From Lepisosteus oculatus (Eukaryota; Chordata; Actinopteri; Semionotiformes; Lepisosteidae), in assembly GCF_040954835.1 (NCBI RefSeq), contig NC_090711.1:6207501-6271500 (forward strand): a stretch of 64,000 bases of DNA, written 5' to 3'. Both the position numbers and the translations under genes were made by a program. The notes beneath the pieces were generated by a model, which did not search any database, had not been told where the DNA came from, and saw only the letters and a program-made list of their open reading frames with translations. This document shows positions 12,101 through 24,108 of this stretch, piece after piece. The stretch's first letter is position 1, and each line of letters begins with the position of its first letter.

Positions 12101-12926
12101 AATTCCCACTTTGGAGACGGATCTAGAGGCTATAAGGAGGCAACTGGAGGGAGAGTTGAGTGGGATGCAAAACCAACTGTCTCATCTAGAGATCCTGTGC
12201 TCCTCGGCCTGTCCCAAGGCTTCTGGGATGGTGGAAAAGCTCCAAACAGAGATGGAGGAGTGCAAGGACACAGAAAAGAAAGTCTCTGGGCAGCTGGACG
12301 CCCACACGGATGACCTGAATAAGCTCAACAGCACCCTGCAACAGGTCCTCAACAGGCTGGTCAAGATGGAAGGGGAAGACTCCATTCAAGGCGAAATCAC
12401 ACTCCTGAAGATCAACTTCAACTCTGTAAATCGCACCGTCAAGGGCCTGAAGGACTCCGTCGGCCTCTTTGCTCAAGAGGTGAGCCAGGCTAACTCCACG
12501 TGGCAGCAGCACGAGCTCTGGCTGACAGACCAGGTCCATGGCATCCAGCAGCTGGTGGGACAACAGGGCTCTCAACTGGGCCTAAGCGAACGCCGTCTCC
12601 ATCAGCTGAAGGGGGAGCTGCAGACTTTGAAGCGCAGGTTGGCTGGAGAGCTGCAGGGCTGCAAAAGCACGGCCCTTAATGTCCAGAGAGAATTCAGCGT
12701 GGTGGATGGAAGAGTGACGCAGGTAGAAGGGTTGTGTGGAAATCTGGGAGGGCTGGCGGACGACTTGGAAAGAATCCGTGGGGAGCTGGAGAGCCACTCC
12801 AACAGCTACCTCTCGCAGGTGAAGGGGACTCTGTCTACCCACTCCCATCAGCTAGCTGAGCTGAAAGACGGACTTAAAGACTGCCTCAACAAAACAGGAG
12901 AAGCAGGACAGAATGGAAACCATTAA
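2957..12926 (+). CDS. emilin3: EMILIN-3-like extracellular matrix glycoprotein (4 coding exons, 807 aa)
   Basis: Coding exons are 2957-3123, 8781-8900, 10497-10819 and 11113-12926, joined in phases 2, 2 and 1 and ending in TAA. The product has a hydrophobic signal peptide (about residues 1-24), an EMI domain (about 55-128) with seven cysteines (C59, C69, C86, C92, C119, C120, C128), a Pro/Gly-rich linker (about 129-203) and a long heptad-type coiled-coil region to residue 807. The coiled coil contains an SCCGQ cysteine pair and about seven N-glycosylation sequons. There is no C1q domain before the stop, which distinguishes EMILIN3 from EMILIN1/2 and the multimerins. Segments such as KPKYKVGYK, RCCPG, GERL, VGFGVIP and QGEITLLK match remembered human EMILIN3 (766 aa). 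The family is secreted and EMI domains mediate multimerisation. Identity is strong; the paralogue (emilin3a or b) is not resolved. Confidence 0.93.
3124..8780 (+). other. emilin3 intron 1 (5.7 kb)
   Basis: This is the intron between the signal-peptide exon and the first EMI exon. The only recognisable structure is a Penelope-tail fragment at 7109-7230. The longest open frames, at 7886-8227 (- strand) and 6841-7110 (+ strand), have no recognisable protein similarity and are treated as chance. Confidence 0.7.
7109..7230 (+). mobile_element. Penelope-like terminal fragment with an internal inversion
   Basis: From 7146 on, the sequence (TTTCTTCTCTTTTCAGCATGG and on to CAGCTACCCA) is the reverse complement of the 28480-28560 part of the - strand Penelope-like element, so this copy lies in + orientation. 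The preceding ~33 bases (7109-7141) read ACGTTTCGGCTGTGGAGCC, the opposite orientation to what a colinear copy would have. The fragment is therefore rearranged head-to-head. Confidence 0.65.
8781..8900 (+). CDS. emilin3: emilin3 coding exon 2 (first half of EMI domain)
   Basis: The acceptor TTTTCTCCACAG ends at 8780 and the donor GTAAGT starts at 8901. The 120-base exon gives K-N-Y-C-A-Y-V through K-C-T-W-G-Q-K-C-P-I-V, with the EMI pattern C-x9-C-x16-C-x5-C and the conserved Y-x-K-AEY element. It is too short to stand out as an open frame and was found by its splice signals and domain pattern. Confidence 0.92.
8901..10496 (+). other. emilin3 intron 2 (1.6 kb)
   Basis: No coding or RNA feature was recognised. 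A short stretch near 9408-9475 (GCATGTTCTTCCTGTGG, then CTCCAGGTCCTCC) resembles an abundant fish interspersed repeat whose usual text is of the type GTTCTCCCTGTG...CTCCGGGTGCTCC. It is a decayed copy at best. Confidence 0.5.
10497..10819 (+). CDS. emilin3: emilin3 coding exon 3 (second half of EMI domain and Pro/Gly-rich linker)
   Basis: The acceptor CTCTCCCAG ends at 10496 and the donor GTGAGT starts at 10820. The exon begins Y-R-T-F-Y-K-P-K-Y-K-V-G-Y-K and reaches the closing EMI signature W-R-C-C-P-G-Y-S-G. The following linker has imperfect repeats built on P-x-G-H and V-G-Q-P-E-Q-K-S-V, for example VPTGHLEPLK and VPSGHIPPGHK. It ends in phase 1 (single G), which constrains where exon 4 can begin. 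Confidence 0.92.
10820..11112 (+). other. emilin3 intron 3 (293 bp)
   Basis: This is the shortest intron of the gene, between GTGAGT at 10820 and CTGCAG ending at 11112. The frame of exon 4 stays open back to 11052, so the intron's 3' end could be read through without a stop if an upstream acceptor were used. Confidence 0.8.
11113..12926 (+). CDS. emilin3: emilin3 coding exon 4 (large coiled-coil exon, stop TAA)
   Basis: The frame is open from 11052, but exon 3 ends in phase 1, so the exon must start at the second base of a codon. The best acceptor is CATCTCTCTACTGCAG ending at 11112, giving A-R-K-L-T-G-V-L-G-E-R-L, which aligns with G-R-K-G-P-G-L-F-G-E-R-L in human EMILIN3. Weaker in-phase acceptors end at 11067 and 11127. 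The exon encodes about 604 residues of coiled coil, with the conserved VGFGVIPDG segment and an ESCCGQ cysteine pair. Many shorter open frames on the opposite strand are shadows of this exon's codon bias. Confidence 0.9.
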
Positions 12927-13534
12927 AACCATTAATCTCTGTTCACTGACAAGGAGTGGGTGTGCTCATGGCTGTATAGATGAAAAAGATTTCGTCCAGG
13001 TTTTATATTAATGGGGCATTTTTTCACTTTTATATGGACTTAAATGATAGTTTTAACTTATATGAAGATAAAAGAAGAGAGACTGCAATGTGATATATTG
13101 GTAAAATTTGTTAAAGCAAAACAATACCAGAAATTACTAAGCTGCTACGGGTTTCTACTGGCAAGTCATTTCTATTTCTTTTTAAAATTTTAATTTTTTT
13201 ACATTTTCAATTTCAAAGGTGCTAAACATTTTTGTACATTTGTTTTGTGTGGAAAAACACGAGTTTGTCCAAAATTAATTTGTCCTTTTGTTGTATTTGG
13301 CTTTCCAGTAGTTTTCATTATTATACCTTATATCTTTGTTTCTTAATTCAGAAAAAAAAACGATAAATCTGCAAAGTGAAAAATCTTTGGCCTTTGACAG
13401 GTAGATAAGGAAACAAGAAGTACTGCAGTACAGTTAGTTGTTGACATTTCACTATATTACCACAAGGTGCCAGTCAAGCACATACAGTATATTAAAATAT
13501 CTTCCACATGTTCTTTGGGAACATTCAGAGCTAT

Positions 13535-13549
13535 ATACTGTATACTGTA
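13535..13549 (+). promoter_or_regulatory. Two overlapping ATACTGTA octamers (miR-144-type seed sites) in emilin3 3' UTR
   Basis: ATACTGTA occurs at 13535-13542 and again at 13542-13549, about 610 bases after the emilin3 stop and before the candidate poly(A) signals. The octamer matches the seed complement of miR-144, and the related GTACTGTA that of miR-101. TACTGTA-type words are common throughout this window, so chance is a real alternative. Confidence 0.3.
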
Positions 13550-13771
13550 ACTGCCAGGGATGGATAACCAATTAAGTTAAAAGGGGGTAAAATAACAAGA
13601 GGCATTGCATTTGTTTTTTGTTTTTTCATTTTCAACTGCACGTTTGTTTTAAATAGAGTTTTCAAAATTCAGACCTTTACTCTTAGAGGGGCAAGTCATC
13701 AATCCCGTTTTTTACAAAATACTCATTTTGACGGTAAATATATTGAATGGTCATCTTTAATGATTCTTCCA

Positions 13772-13881
13772 AATAAAACAAAACAAAAAAACAATCGCCA
13801 GGAACCTTTTTGTGAAATGCGAAGCGGACACTGGTTGCAGTCAAGGTCCCGATTCGAAGGATGAACTGGGAAAGAAATAAA
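13772..13881 (+). terminator. Candidate poly(A) signals for emilin3
   Basis: AATAAA hexamers are present at 13772-13777 and 13876-13881, about 850 and 950 bases after the emilin3 stop at 12926. These are the first canonical hexamers that would give a normal 3' UTR length. The actual cleavage site is unknown. Confidence 0.4.
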
Positions 13882-14344
13882 GCCCTTTTTATGAACTGTG
13901 GCTTTAAATCTAAAATCCTGAAGATTAGAACTCTAATTCCGAGCCGTCGTGTCAGTCAGTGTAAGGCCCGTTGAGGCACAAAGCCGTTTGATTAAAACAG
14001 CATCAACAGGGGAGAAAATGACAGGAAACGCTTCTCACGGCCACAACGTAAGTCTCAGCATCTGCTTTTAAAACACAATTTACGATTCCTCAAAGCACAA
14101 GTTTCATAAAACATAACTTTTTTTTATTTAGACATAACCACTGTTAGAAGATATTTCGTTTGGTAGCAAGGTTTCTTTAGAATATACAAAAATATATTGT
14201 ACTGATGAAAAAGCAAACAGGATATTCTGAGTCTTCCAAGAGATAGCACAAGCATGCCTGATCCTTTACGATTAAATAACATATAATACAAATATGTAAA
14301 CAATTATAGTTTAAACACGTTTAAAGTACCTTTTATACTGAATT

Positions 14345-14359
14345 GTGTGTGTGTGTGTG
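14345..14359. repeat. (GT)n microsatellite
   Basis: A short uninterrupted GT run lies in the spacer downstream of emilin3. Confidence 0.8.
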
Positions 14360-15511
14360 CACAGGTAGGTGATGTCAGTAGAGCTGACAGTCGTGTTTTT
14401 GTTTTGATTATCCTTGATTTGCACACGGGAGGTATTTCTTGTGACGCAGCTCCAAGGGCTGAGGTTACTAAAAAGCTTTACCAGAAACCTCTGGGAGAAA
14501 GACAGCATTGACTTCAGGCCCTGAGAGCACTGTGCTGATTAATTAGACAGGTTGCAATTGTCTGTAGAACCAAATACACCTGACAGTTTTGCGCAAGATT
14601 CTCTTACGCCCGGAGTATGAGTGTCTCACGGGCTTTATTAAATCACTAATTACCATGCAGTAAGTTGAGCGCGTTTTATGCGGAGGTCCCAGTTTAGCCG
14701 TGCTGAAATTAAATGCATTAAAAAATCCATTCCGGTCCTTGACGTCAGTACTATCCTATTAGCACATGGATTTTCTGCAAGTTTTAATTAATGGAACGAG
14801 TCAAGAAAACTGGAATGGCTTAAAATCCAGGTATCCACGATGTTTTGTGTTTTTCTCAAGAGCAAATCCCACAGAAGCTCTCTGTTCAAACAGGCCATCG
14901 AGAGAAGGCACCAGGAGACAGAGACCGATAGCGAGGTGTCACAGTAAGTGTGGTAGTTCTGCACCTAGGCTGTCCCCTGCAGTATTTCTTGCATAACATC
15001 ATCCACATCATAACATCATCCACAAAACATCATGTATCCTGTTATGTCTCCTACAACTTCCCACCTTTTTTTTTACCAACAAGTACTGTAGATTTAAACC
15101 ATGTCCCTTTTTTATCCTATTTTTTATACAATGGATTTGCTTTTTAAAGAGCAATAGATGCTACACCAATGAAGAACAGATACACTTTAAGACCACTGAG
15201 ACATGGCTGGTGTTTAAAAATAAACAATTCAAGAAGCAGTCATGTAGTTGTGATGTCAAGGTTATTATTATTTTTTTTATTTTCAGACCTCTTACAGCCT
15301 GGGTCAGTATCTCTCAGCAAGAGAGAGCCAAGCAGAATAAAGGGTCAGTGACAGGGCAGGAAAGGGGATCTTGATATAGGTCTTGTGAAATATCATATGA
15401 GCCTCTGAGGATGTCTCTTGTGACTTGCGTTATGAGAACAAATTGGTGCTTACTTTTTTTGGTGTTAAATTGAGCTATTATGCCGTTGAAAGAACACATT
15501 AAAATTCTCAA

Positions 15512-15656
15512 GTGGGTAGCTGTGTCTGCATGTGTACGATGCAAAGGAACAAGTAAAGATTTATTCCATGTTGAAAAGAGAAGAAAAGGAACAACCTTTT
15601 GGCTGTAGATGCTCAACAGCCAAAAGGTTGTGTTTCCTTTCTTCTCTTTTCAGCAT
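15512..15656 (-). mobile_element. Penelope-like terminal fragment ending in a long hairpin
   Basis: 15512-15606 matches the - strand Penelope tail (GTGGGTAGCTG, then GCAAAGGAACAAGTAA, TTATTCCATG and an AGAAGAAAAGGAAC-type run). It is followed after 9 bases by an inverted copy of its own end. The arms 15568-15606 and 15616-15656 pair almost perfectly. No coding part is present. Confidence 0.65.
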
Positions 15657-18600
15657 ACATTAAAATGTTTCCTAGTGCTATAAAGGAATCACTTGGTGCC
15701 AGATTTCCTACAACACTTTGTTGGCTTGTGGTGTGCTGTCTCTGTTAGGGTGGTATCAATTCTATAGATCTAATGGGAGGTTTTGGAATGTCACATATTT
15801 TGAAAATAAATGTGACAATTGTGAGGCGTGTTCTGAGAATGCAAGAACAGTTTTATAACCTACTGCAACCAGTGGTAATACTTTTATTTAAAGTTACTAC
15901 CAACATTTTAAAAAAAGCAGACTTGCACTTACAGGGAAACTGAAAAAAGAAAGCAGTTGAAAATGAATTGCTTGTCAAATTACCAACATGGCCCAGAACT
16001 AGATACTAAGATTGATAAATCTGCCACTGGTCCATAAGTCTTCTGAGGAACAGGACTGTAAGGTAGATAATGTAACTGACAAAGGCACTTTGTAAATCCC
16101 AACTGCTGAAGGCCACTCTTTTCATTCTTGGCTGTAGATAGCAGAAAGAGAACTGGGGGAATAAGAAGCAAAGCTCTGATAATAGGGCTTCAACTGATTC
16201 TGAGTGGCATCTCAAGTCTCTGTAAATCATTTTTCCTCAAATGCAGTGCTGTTAAAGTACCTTTCCTTTCCCTCTCTCGTGTCTATAAGCCCCTCAAAGT
16301 CATTTGTATTGTCTAAGTGCAGTTAAATGAAAGAAATTTTGGGAAGCAGATGGCTGCTGTCTTTGTACACTTCAGACACCTGCATTTCCTACTCTTGAAG
16401 AAAACTGCCTGATTTCATTTCTATTTGCTACAACATCACATGGACCAAATTGCCATACCAAGAAATAGAAAACACTACCTAAAATACACACTCCAGACAA
16501 TGCAACCAGAGGAACCATACATTTACACTGTATTTTTTCAATTATCATTTTGACCAGTACAGTGTTACAGTGAGCCAGAGCCAAACCTGGCAGACAAAGT
16601 TTGCAAAATGCTGAATAAGTGCCAATCCACTGCAGAGAAAACCCTAACCATCCTAAATTACACTTAAGATGTAACAGGCAGATGTTTTAAAAGAATATTA
16701 CATATTACTAGTCATATTTTTGCACTCTCCTTGGCTCACTAACTTAAGCCCAACGTTGGGGACTTGAGTCTGTGGCTGCCAGGTGACTGGAAAATGGCTG
16801 CAGAATGAGATGCACTTAATCCGATGTACTGATTAAGTCTGCGGGGCTCAGTGGGAAAGGAATACGCTCTTGTGTTAATGCATCGTTTAATACCAGGGTA
16901 CCTTCTAATGTGACATGGCCCTGTCCACAGGGTGGGCTGAGATGCTACAACCAGACTAGTCTGCTGACACTGAGCACTGGCATAGACTGAAGAAAAATGC
17001 AGCAAGATCTCTTCTGCTAGTGTGAAAAGGGGCAAGGAGAAATGAAGAAAGCAGATTCTCATGTTCTCTCAGTTAATAATGCACATTTAATCTTATCTGT
17101 TCAGATAGGTGTAGGTTAGTCAGTCTGTGAAGGACAGAAGATCTGTTTTTTCTTTTCATTTCTGATAAAAGCTCAACAGATAGTAAGGATGTTATAGGCG
17201 AAGAACATTTTTGAGTGCAACTCAGCAGACACCTCTTGTACAGTCCATGTCAAATAGATTAGTGGCCCCCAGACAGACAAGCTTATCTTCAGTTGATGTT
17301 AAGTGTGACTTTGGATTGAAAGATAATGTTTAACCCATGCATACAGTATCTATCCTCTTTCTATTGAGATTGTTAAACTCCAGTGCAGCCAACTGAATGT
17401 CTCAGTGTCTGTGAACTGTAATGCAGTATGTTTTGTATGTTCAGCAGTACAGGTATATGGTGTATCCGATTCATCCTTTTAAAAACTGATTAAAAATTAC
17501 TAATGGCAGTTTAAAAAATATAAATAAACACAAATTTTAAAATATAAAGGCAAATCACATGGAAAGTGACTAAGTGTGGTTATTTGGTCTGCATCACCAT
17601 TATATTATGCAGGCTACTGTACTTCTTTTGCTGTGCCTGCATTCAAGTCATACAGTATGTTTCTTGATAAAAGTTGGACATTGTGATCACTGTTAAAACC
17701 GTGACCATAGAGACAATCCTTCAGCGGTCCAAAGAGATAGAGAAAGATTCAAAATAGTTGTCTCATAACACTTGCATGCCAATATATACAAGGAGTTAGT
17801 AGGTAGCTTCCCTGTGCATTGCACTAGTAATGCAAAGGCCTGTGGCTCAAACAATGTGCTAGGCCAGAGCAATGTATCACACCCCAAATACTCCAAATGA
17901 AGAAGCCCTCATTTTACATTTTACTCACTGAAAGCATTTATTTTCAGCATAAGGGAATTGTTCTTTTGATGTATTTTATTGGTTGATTAAAAAAACACTG
18001 CATCATACAAATCTTTATGGTCAACAAGATATGCAATAGTACAGATACAAGGTTTCAATTATGCATGTGACAAATGGGCTCATTATAAAGGTTGTATTGT
18101 TCATCCAATATGGCACTGAAGACAGAAGGTGCAGGGGTAGTCCAGAAGAAACCTTTAAATACACCAGTGAGCCATCTTATGATTTAGAATGTAATGGTGG
18201 AAAATGTGGACAAGTTTAAGATATCAAGATAAAGTACTGAACTGAAAACCCTTGAACCATTATAAGCTGTATAAGACCCATGTACTGTATATTGTGTGTG
18301 CTTTTATACTCACGAGCTTGAATTTGGAGGTGGAATAGTAATAGTGCAGTTGCATAGAGATAGATGTTACAGGGAATCCATAATGTTCAAGGTTGTCCAA
18401 CCAGCCAAACCTAACTGGCTCTGGCCCTTGATCAGCTGGTGATCGCATGCAATTTCTCCCTCTATATTTTCTGACCCTACTGCATCTGGGATTCCCAATT
18501 TAACAAGGTCTTGAAATGGGGGGGGGTAAGTATCTCCCTTAGGAAAAGAGGAACAAAAAGGATCCTATTCTAAAAAAATAACACATCTGCTGGGAGGACA

Positions 18601-19423
18601 AACTCTACTGGGCTCAGACAGACATCAGACCCTGGATGTGACCTCTGGATCATTACTATTCCACTATCAGTAATTATCTCTACAGTATAAGGCTGCATAT
18701 CAAATCGAGCTTCATTTAAAAAAGGGACAGGAAATGGGAATGGATACCAACATGCTTTAGGACAAACATGGTTTAGAAACAGCAAACCTTAACTTCTCCT
18801 TTAACTACACTATTCTTTGAAGCAGGACTGCTTAAGGGAACTCAAAGCTAAAGTCCTGTGTAGATAACGCCTATTATGTAAGGACCTACATGTAACACAC
18901 AACAAAATATATACAGGTATAATTTTTTCGGTTTTATTTTGAACATTAAATAAATTTATAAAAAATAAAAATGCATAAAATAATTTAAGTCTTTAAGGCC
19001 CCCAACCATTCAGGGAGTAGCTATCCCTTCATTCCAGTTGCCTGAATTGGATTCCTCCAAGTCTAGAGCAAAGGCAGTCTAGAGAAGGGCCCGTGTGTGA
19101 CATTTCTTCTTTGATGGATTAATGTAGCAGTATGACTCTGCACAACAGAACACCTTTTTTTCAGACTAAATATAGGAGACAAGATTTAGAACACTTTCAT
19201 TAAGCAACCCCAGTAAGCACCTCAACATTACTGGCTACATGAATTCATACTGTGTTGCAGACTGGTTGAAAATTTCAGAAGTAAGAAAGCAGACATTTTA
19301 AAATATACTCCTTTCTCACCTGCTCCCAACTCACCTGAACAAAAACACAGGTTCTTTTCTTTAGAAACAGTGAAAGTATTTTAAATCAAAATTACACAGA
19401 GCATATACAAAACTGAGGTATTA

Positions 19424-19443
19424 ACAGCAACAGCAGCAGCAGC
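19424..19443. repeat. CAG-rich trinucleotide run
   Basis: The run is CAGCAA followed by several CAG units, in non-coding DNA between emilin3 and b4galt5. Confidence 0.7.
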
Positions 19444-22400
19444 ACGAGAGCCTAAATGAGGTGCTTAAGGAGGTATTCTTCATAAATGTTCTATTTTTTA
19501 TTTCCTTTACAGTCTTCATTCAAAATGGTGCCCTGTCTAAAAACAGAGCTGTACTTTGAACCCACAGGAAGAAAACATACACCAAGCACAGAGTCAAAAA
19601 TCCATAGCTGCTCCGTTTCAACAAAACAAAAATTAAAAAAGAGGCCTGCCTCTGTGCAATATTATTACAACAAAACTATTTATCCCGAAAATGTAAACCA
19701 CAATTAATCAGAAATCAAGGCTATTAGAAAAAAGAAACATTTAGTTTGTGTTGTCTTTTCAGATAAACCAGTCAAGGTAAAAGAATGATAAAACCAGCAC
19801 TAGCTTATCAGTTACTCAAGAAAAAGTACCAGTAGAACCCAGGTTTATTTTTCTAAGTCAGAGGCCTGCAGATCATGTCCCAGGGGCCACATTAACTTCT
19901 GTTTATTCCAGACAAGGTCTTAATTAGTTAACATGCTTTCCATATCTCTGCTCAAGGCTGCCTATAAACATTGAAGGACTGTGGCTCTCCAGGACTGGAG
20001 CTGCAGACCCCTATGTAATCTATGCTTTTATACTGAACCACAGATGAGATGCCAGATATTGTAAGCAGTGTAAATAGATCAGAGCATTCTGTTCCAATAC
20101 CTTTGGGTTAAAACGCACATTTGCTGCCAGCCTTGATCTGGTATCCCTCTCCTCTATTTATAGAGACTATCACATCTCTATTTCTGTTATAATAGCATTG
20201 TTGGACAGAAATCTCAGATGCCAGCTTTGAGGACTGTTTTTAAGAGTGTCAGTTAACAGGTGGTTCTTTTGGCACAGGCATTAGAAGTGCTTCCAAGAGG
20301 TATTAGTAACCTAGGTGTACAAATACGTTTTGGGCACGTTATATAGGTGTATTCACTTCATTTTGGAGGCACAACTGATTAGAAATACCACAATTCCACC
20401 TCTTTTAATTTAATGGGTTTCTACTCCATGAATTAGCTCAGTGTCACAGGGGGTCTCTTATTTACACAAGATCATTGATTGCACTAGATTTACGGACAGG
20501 TTTACAGTTACACAACCTTGTATTCCAGACCCTGGAATGAAGCACAGATTTACCCAAGTGAAAGTTGAGGAAAAGACACTGTTGAAAACGTTTGAGTTTG
20601 TGCCTGTTCTCATAAACAGCCTCATATACTGGCAGAATTAATTGGGTTCAGACTCCATAAATAGTTGATTTGGATTCTGAATGGGTTTAAGGTATATTTG
20701 GTAATACACCTAAGCTCTGTAAAGGTAAAATAACAAAAAAGTGTTTTCAACAGTGTTCTCAACCTGGAAGTGTTCTACACTGAAACTGTGTGGGGAGAGA
20801 ACACGTACTACAAAACAGAACAAAAATAAGAGCTGTATGACTGAGCAACCTTTGTCAAGAGCACTGATAGTTGATAAAAATGTTATAGCCTTCTCATTTT
20901 CTGCATTTCCAGCTAGTTTATGATGAAAGCTTTGAGAACAGCAGGCAATGTTTGTGGAATACAGCTCGGCAGTTACACAAATGTACATGTAATAAGCAAG
21001 TCTCTAACTTGGCAAAACAAATATTTCTACTTGGTCTCCAAAACACTAAAAGCCACATCAAATCAATGTTGCAATAGAAAAATACAGACATTTTATAAAT
21101 ATAGCTGGAGCAGTGCAGATCATTTTGGGTTAGATAAAGCATTGTAACTGCAAAGAGTGTGCTAGTCTCAAAGTTTCCATCATCAACTCACAATATTACA
21201 CCTTCGTTTCGGTAATAAGGGCAACATCTAAAAAATCAGATCTTGCTTTTAGGTTCTAATCAGTACGTGTAAAACCTACATGACTTTAAGACCTCAAGGA
21301 TGAACTGAACTAAATGATTTTAGAAGACTAATATGTTCAAAGTATTCCCAAGTTAAAATGTCATACATGCATGAAATAAAAACAGTTTTGAATACCTACA
21401 TTAAATTAGCACATATTGTGGTCCACTGGACAGGCCAGTGTGTGAGAGGGAGACAGTCTGAATGGAGAATGGCTGATTAGTTAATGTAATTAATGTAAAT
21501 GTAATTAATGTAAATGTAATTCTTTGTATTGCTTAAACACACTCACGGGGGTAACACTAAAACATCTTCAATAAACCTTAATTAAAGTTTCCATTCAAGG
21601 TAGGTGTTTGAGAATTGTGCTTTGAGGACTGTCACTGTATTGTTATCACAACTGATCTACTTCTGAACATAGTTGAGGGCAGTTGGAGGACACAGTCTAG
21701 TTCTATTTTCTAAACCTACTGTAAATGACCACACTGTGGCATCAGCTGCCATTTTAATTAAGCAGAAGAAAATAAATTGTGCTGTTTTGGAAAAAACAGT
21801 AATATACTAAGACCAAGGTGTTTATTTCAAAAGCATTGTTCCTTTCAAAGTCTTTTAGTTTAAAAATCTGACTCTACATGTCCCTGTAATTTAGGATTAT
21901 ATTTGCAGTTCAGTGAAATTTTAAGAAAACTGAAGAATCACTTCTGATTTCACATTGTTTTCACCATAATTATAGTATTGTGGAGGCTGAACAAAGTAAT
22001 GGTAAAGAATATTGCAGAGTAAATCTGTTTGTTTTACTTTTAATTTTTCTATAATTATTTTTATTCTTTTATGTATTTTTAGTCACAAAGGCTTGTGTGC
22101 TTGTAGGACAGACACATCAACAATGTCATTGTGTCCTAATTCCATTAACAGTACTAATTATTAAATAGTTGATTGAGAATTCTGGATAATTTATGTGGCC
22201 AACAATTAACAGCTCAGAAATGACTGAATACTAAAAACTGTCTACTCTGTTATAAATCTGCCTGGAACCACTGCTGTTACAGTACAACCGATTCCTCCAA
22301 AACCCAGAGTATTTTCTATTTATACACAGAACGCTGGAAACCTAATATTAAGAACATGTCAGTGTTACACTGCAGCCTCAAGCAATACACGCATTTAAAT

Positions 22401-22784
22401 CTTACATTCTCTAAAAGTGGAATTAATGTGGAAACCCCAGACAGGTACATTCGTCTGTTTCACACTGAACTATATATCATATACAGGATACAGAGTTTAA
22501 CACTGACATAAGATACCACATTGCCAAAAAGGTGTGAAAGTAACAATTTTTCTAAATAAAAACCTCTGCCTTCTGGCAGGAACATTTTCTGAAGTTGTTT
22601 CTTAAAGAAGTGATATGCAAATTGGTTGCACATTGCTCAAGGAGGCTGGTGAAGTAATCAAAGCAACTTCTTGGATACCCTTCATCTGGACACAATATGA
22701 AACATGAGGCTGTGAATACTCAAGGCCACTGAAGGCTGGCTTTTTAGATATCCACAATATTTCACTTGTCTACTGTTTTTTTCT

Positions 22785-22795
22785 GGGGGGGGGGG
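22785..22795. repeat. G11 homopolymer
   Basis: Eleven consecutive G on the + strand. If the b4galt5 3' UTR reaches this far, the transcript carries C11 here. Similar runs occur at 2270-2279 and 18518-18526. Confidence 0.8.
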
Positions 22796-24108
22796 AACCC
22801 ATCCAACACCTGCAGATATTTTACACTGCTAGTAAAGCATATAGATACACCCCTGTACATTCAAATACATTCTTAAAAGAGTTGGAAATGGCCTGCAGCA
22901 CACAAAAGTGTGAGCGCCAACCCTTGATGACACATAAACTAGTGGACACTTGAGTGATTGCTTGAGATTAAGGGTCGTTTCTGAAGATTTGTTTTTCAAT
23001 AGCAGCTTCAGTGTGGCCAGTTCTGAGAAGTCAAAGGACATAGTGCTGTACGGACAGTAGCTAATCCCACAAGACAAGGAAGACTGGTGGCACAGATTCA
23101 GCTATTTTGTCCAGGAAGTGTCCTCCATGCATGACAAAATTCCATGACAACAGTCACCACAAACGAATGTTCTGAATTCCATTGCAAGACACTCCCTTTC
23201 CTTAAACTATTTCCCAGTGTCACTATTCCCCTCCAAGAGAGGTTCTTTTTAAATAACCTACAATCCACAAGCAGAACCAGCTGCTGTGTCCCTAAATGCT
23301 GCTCCCATGTTGACAATAATTGTAAATATTCTTCATTTCAGTGCAGGGAAAGTTCTTCAGTGTACAGTTCAGCACACAGAGCTGGTGAAATGCATGCTCT
23401 CTATATTCTCTTGTGATGGGTCCACAACAGTAAACTCTTGCCGTATGGACAACGACACCACGCCCTGGTGTGAAGGATAAGAGAGAACCGAAGTTGTTGC
23501 ACACGCACGCTTTCTGTCCTGGTAATGTGCCCAAACCCACACATGTTCAAGGACCGTTGCCGATGTACGAATGCACAACAAACGTGTTGGTCATGTTTGC
23601 ATGTGCACTGGAATCATATCGCTTTTGCTGTTTGTGTTACTCAATAATGGAACATTCAGAAAGGAGACCTCCACACTGGAATAAATCAAACAAGACCCTG
23701 TGCACTTTGTTTTGCTCCGAGGTGTTGCCTATGGGAGCACGTTTTGCCATTTCACATGCTGGTACGACAAAAGTCAATGCAAACAGAAACGAATGAAGTC
23801 AATGAAAGTGAGTGGGCCAAGGCCACCATTCCTTTAAACAAGGCCTGCTGTCAGGTGGAGGCACAAAAACACAATAAAAAACACAGTGGAGCAGGAGTGC
23901 CAGGTTGTGTTGACACTCAATCTATTGATATTTGCTGGATCAATAGGTGAAGCCTCCTTTCAGAAACTCAACCCCAGGAACCAAAAATAAAAGGTCTCTG
24001 AATGTGACTGTTGTGTTAAACCCGATGATTACGTTAAGCGTCGCTTGAAACTTTCACGAGTGCTTGTGCTGTTGTAAAGCAACACTTGGAGCCGTCTCTG
24101 TGAATCGG

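Larger units (their letters stand above)
12927..24108. other. Convergent interval: emilin3 3' UTR, spacer, b4galt5 3' UTR
   Basis: The two genes are tail to tail across about 11 kb. The emilin3 3' UTR probably covers about the first 1 kb. The - strand 3' UTR of b4galt5 would start at 24108 and run leftwards; AATAAA on the - strand occurs at 22060-22065 and 21821-21826, giving a UTR of about 2 kb. In between are AT-rich sequence, a (GT)n run at 14345-14359, a CAG-rich run at 19424-19443, G runs at 18518-18526 and 22785-22795, and one Penelope-tail hairpin. No protein gene was recognised. Confidence 0.55.

Noticed and set aside
11096..12848. Several long open frames on the - strand opposite emilin3 exon 4, up to 155 codons
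   Set aside because: They overlap a well-supported exon, have no family resemblance, and arise from its GC-rich, Leu/Glu/Gln-rich codon use.
14520..14730. Possible conserved regulatory element with TAATTA motifs and several CpG
   Set aside because: Homeodomain-type words are too common in AT-rich DNA; without an alignment there is no evidence of conservation.
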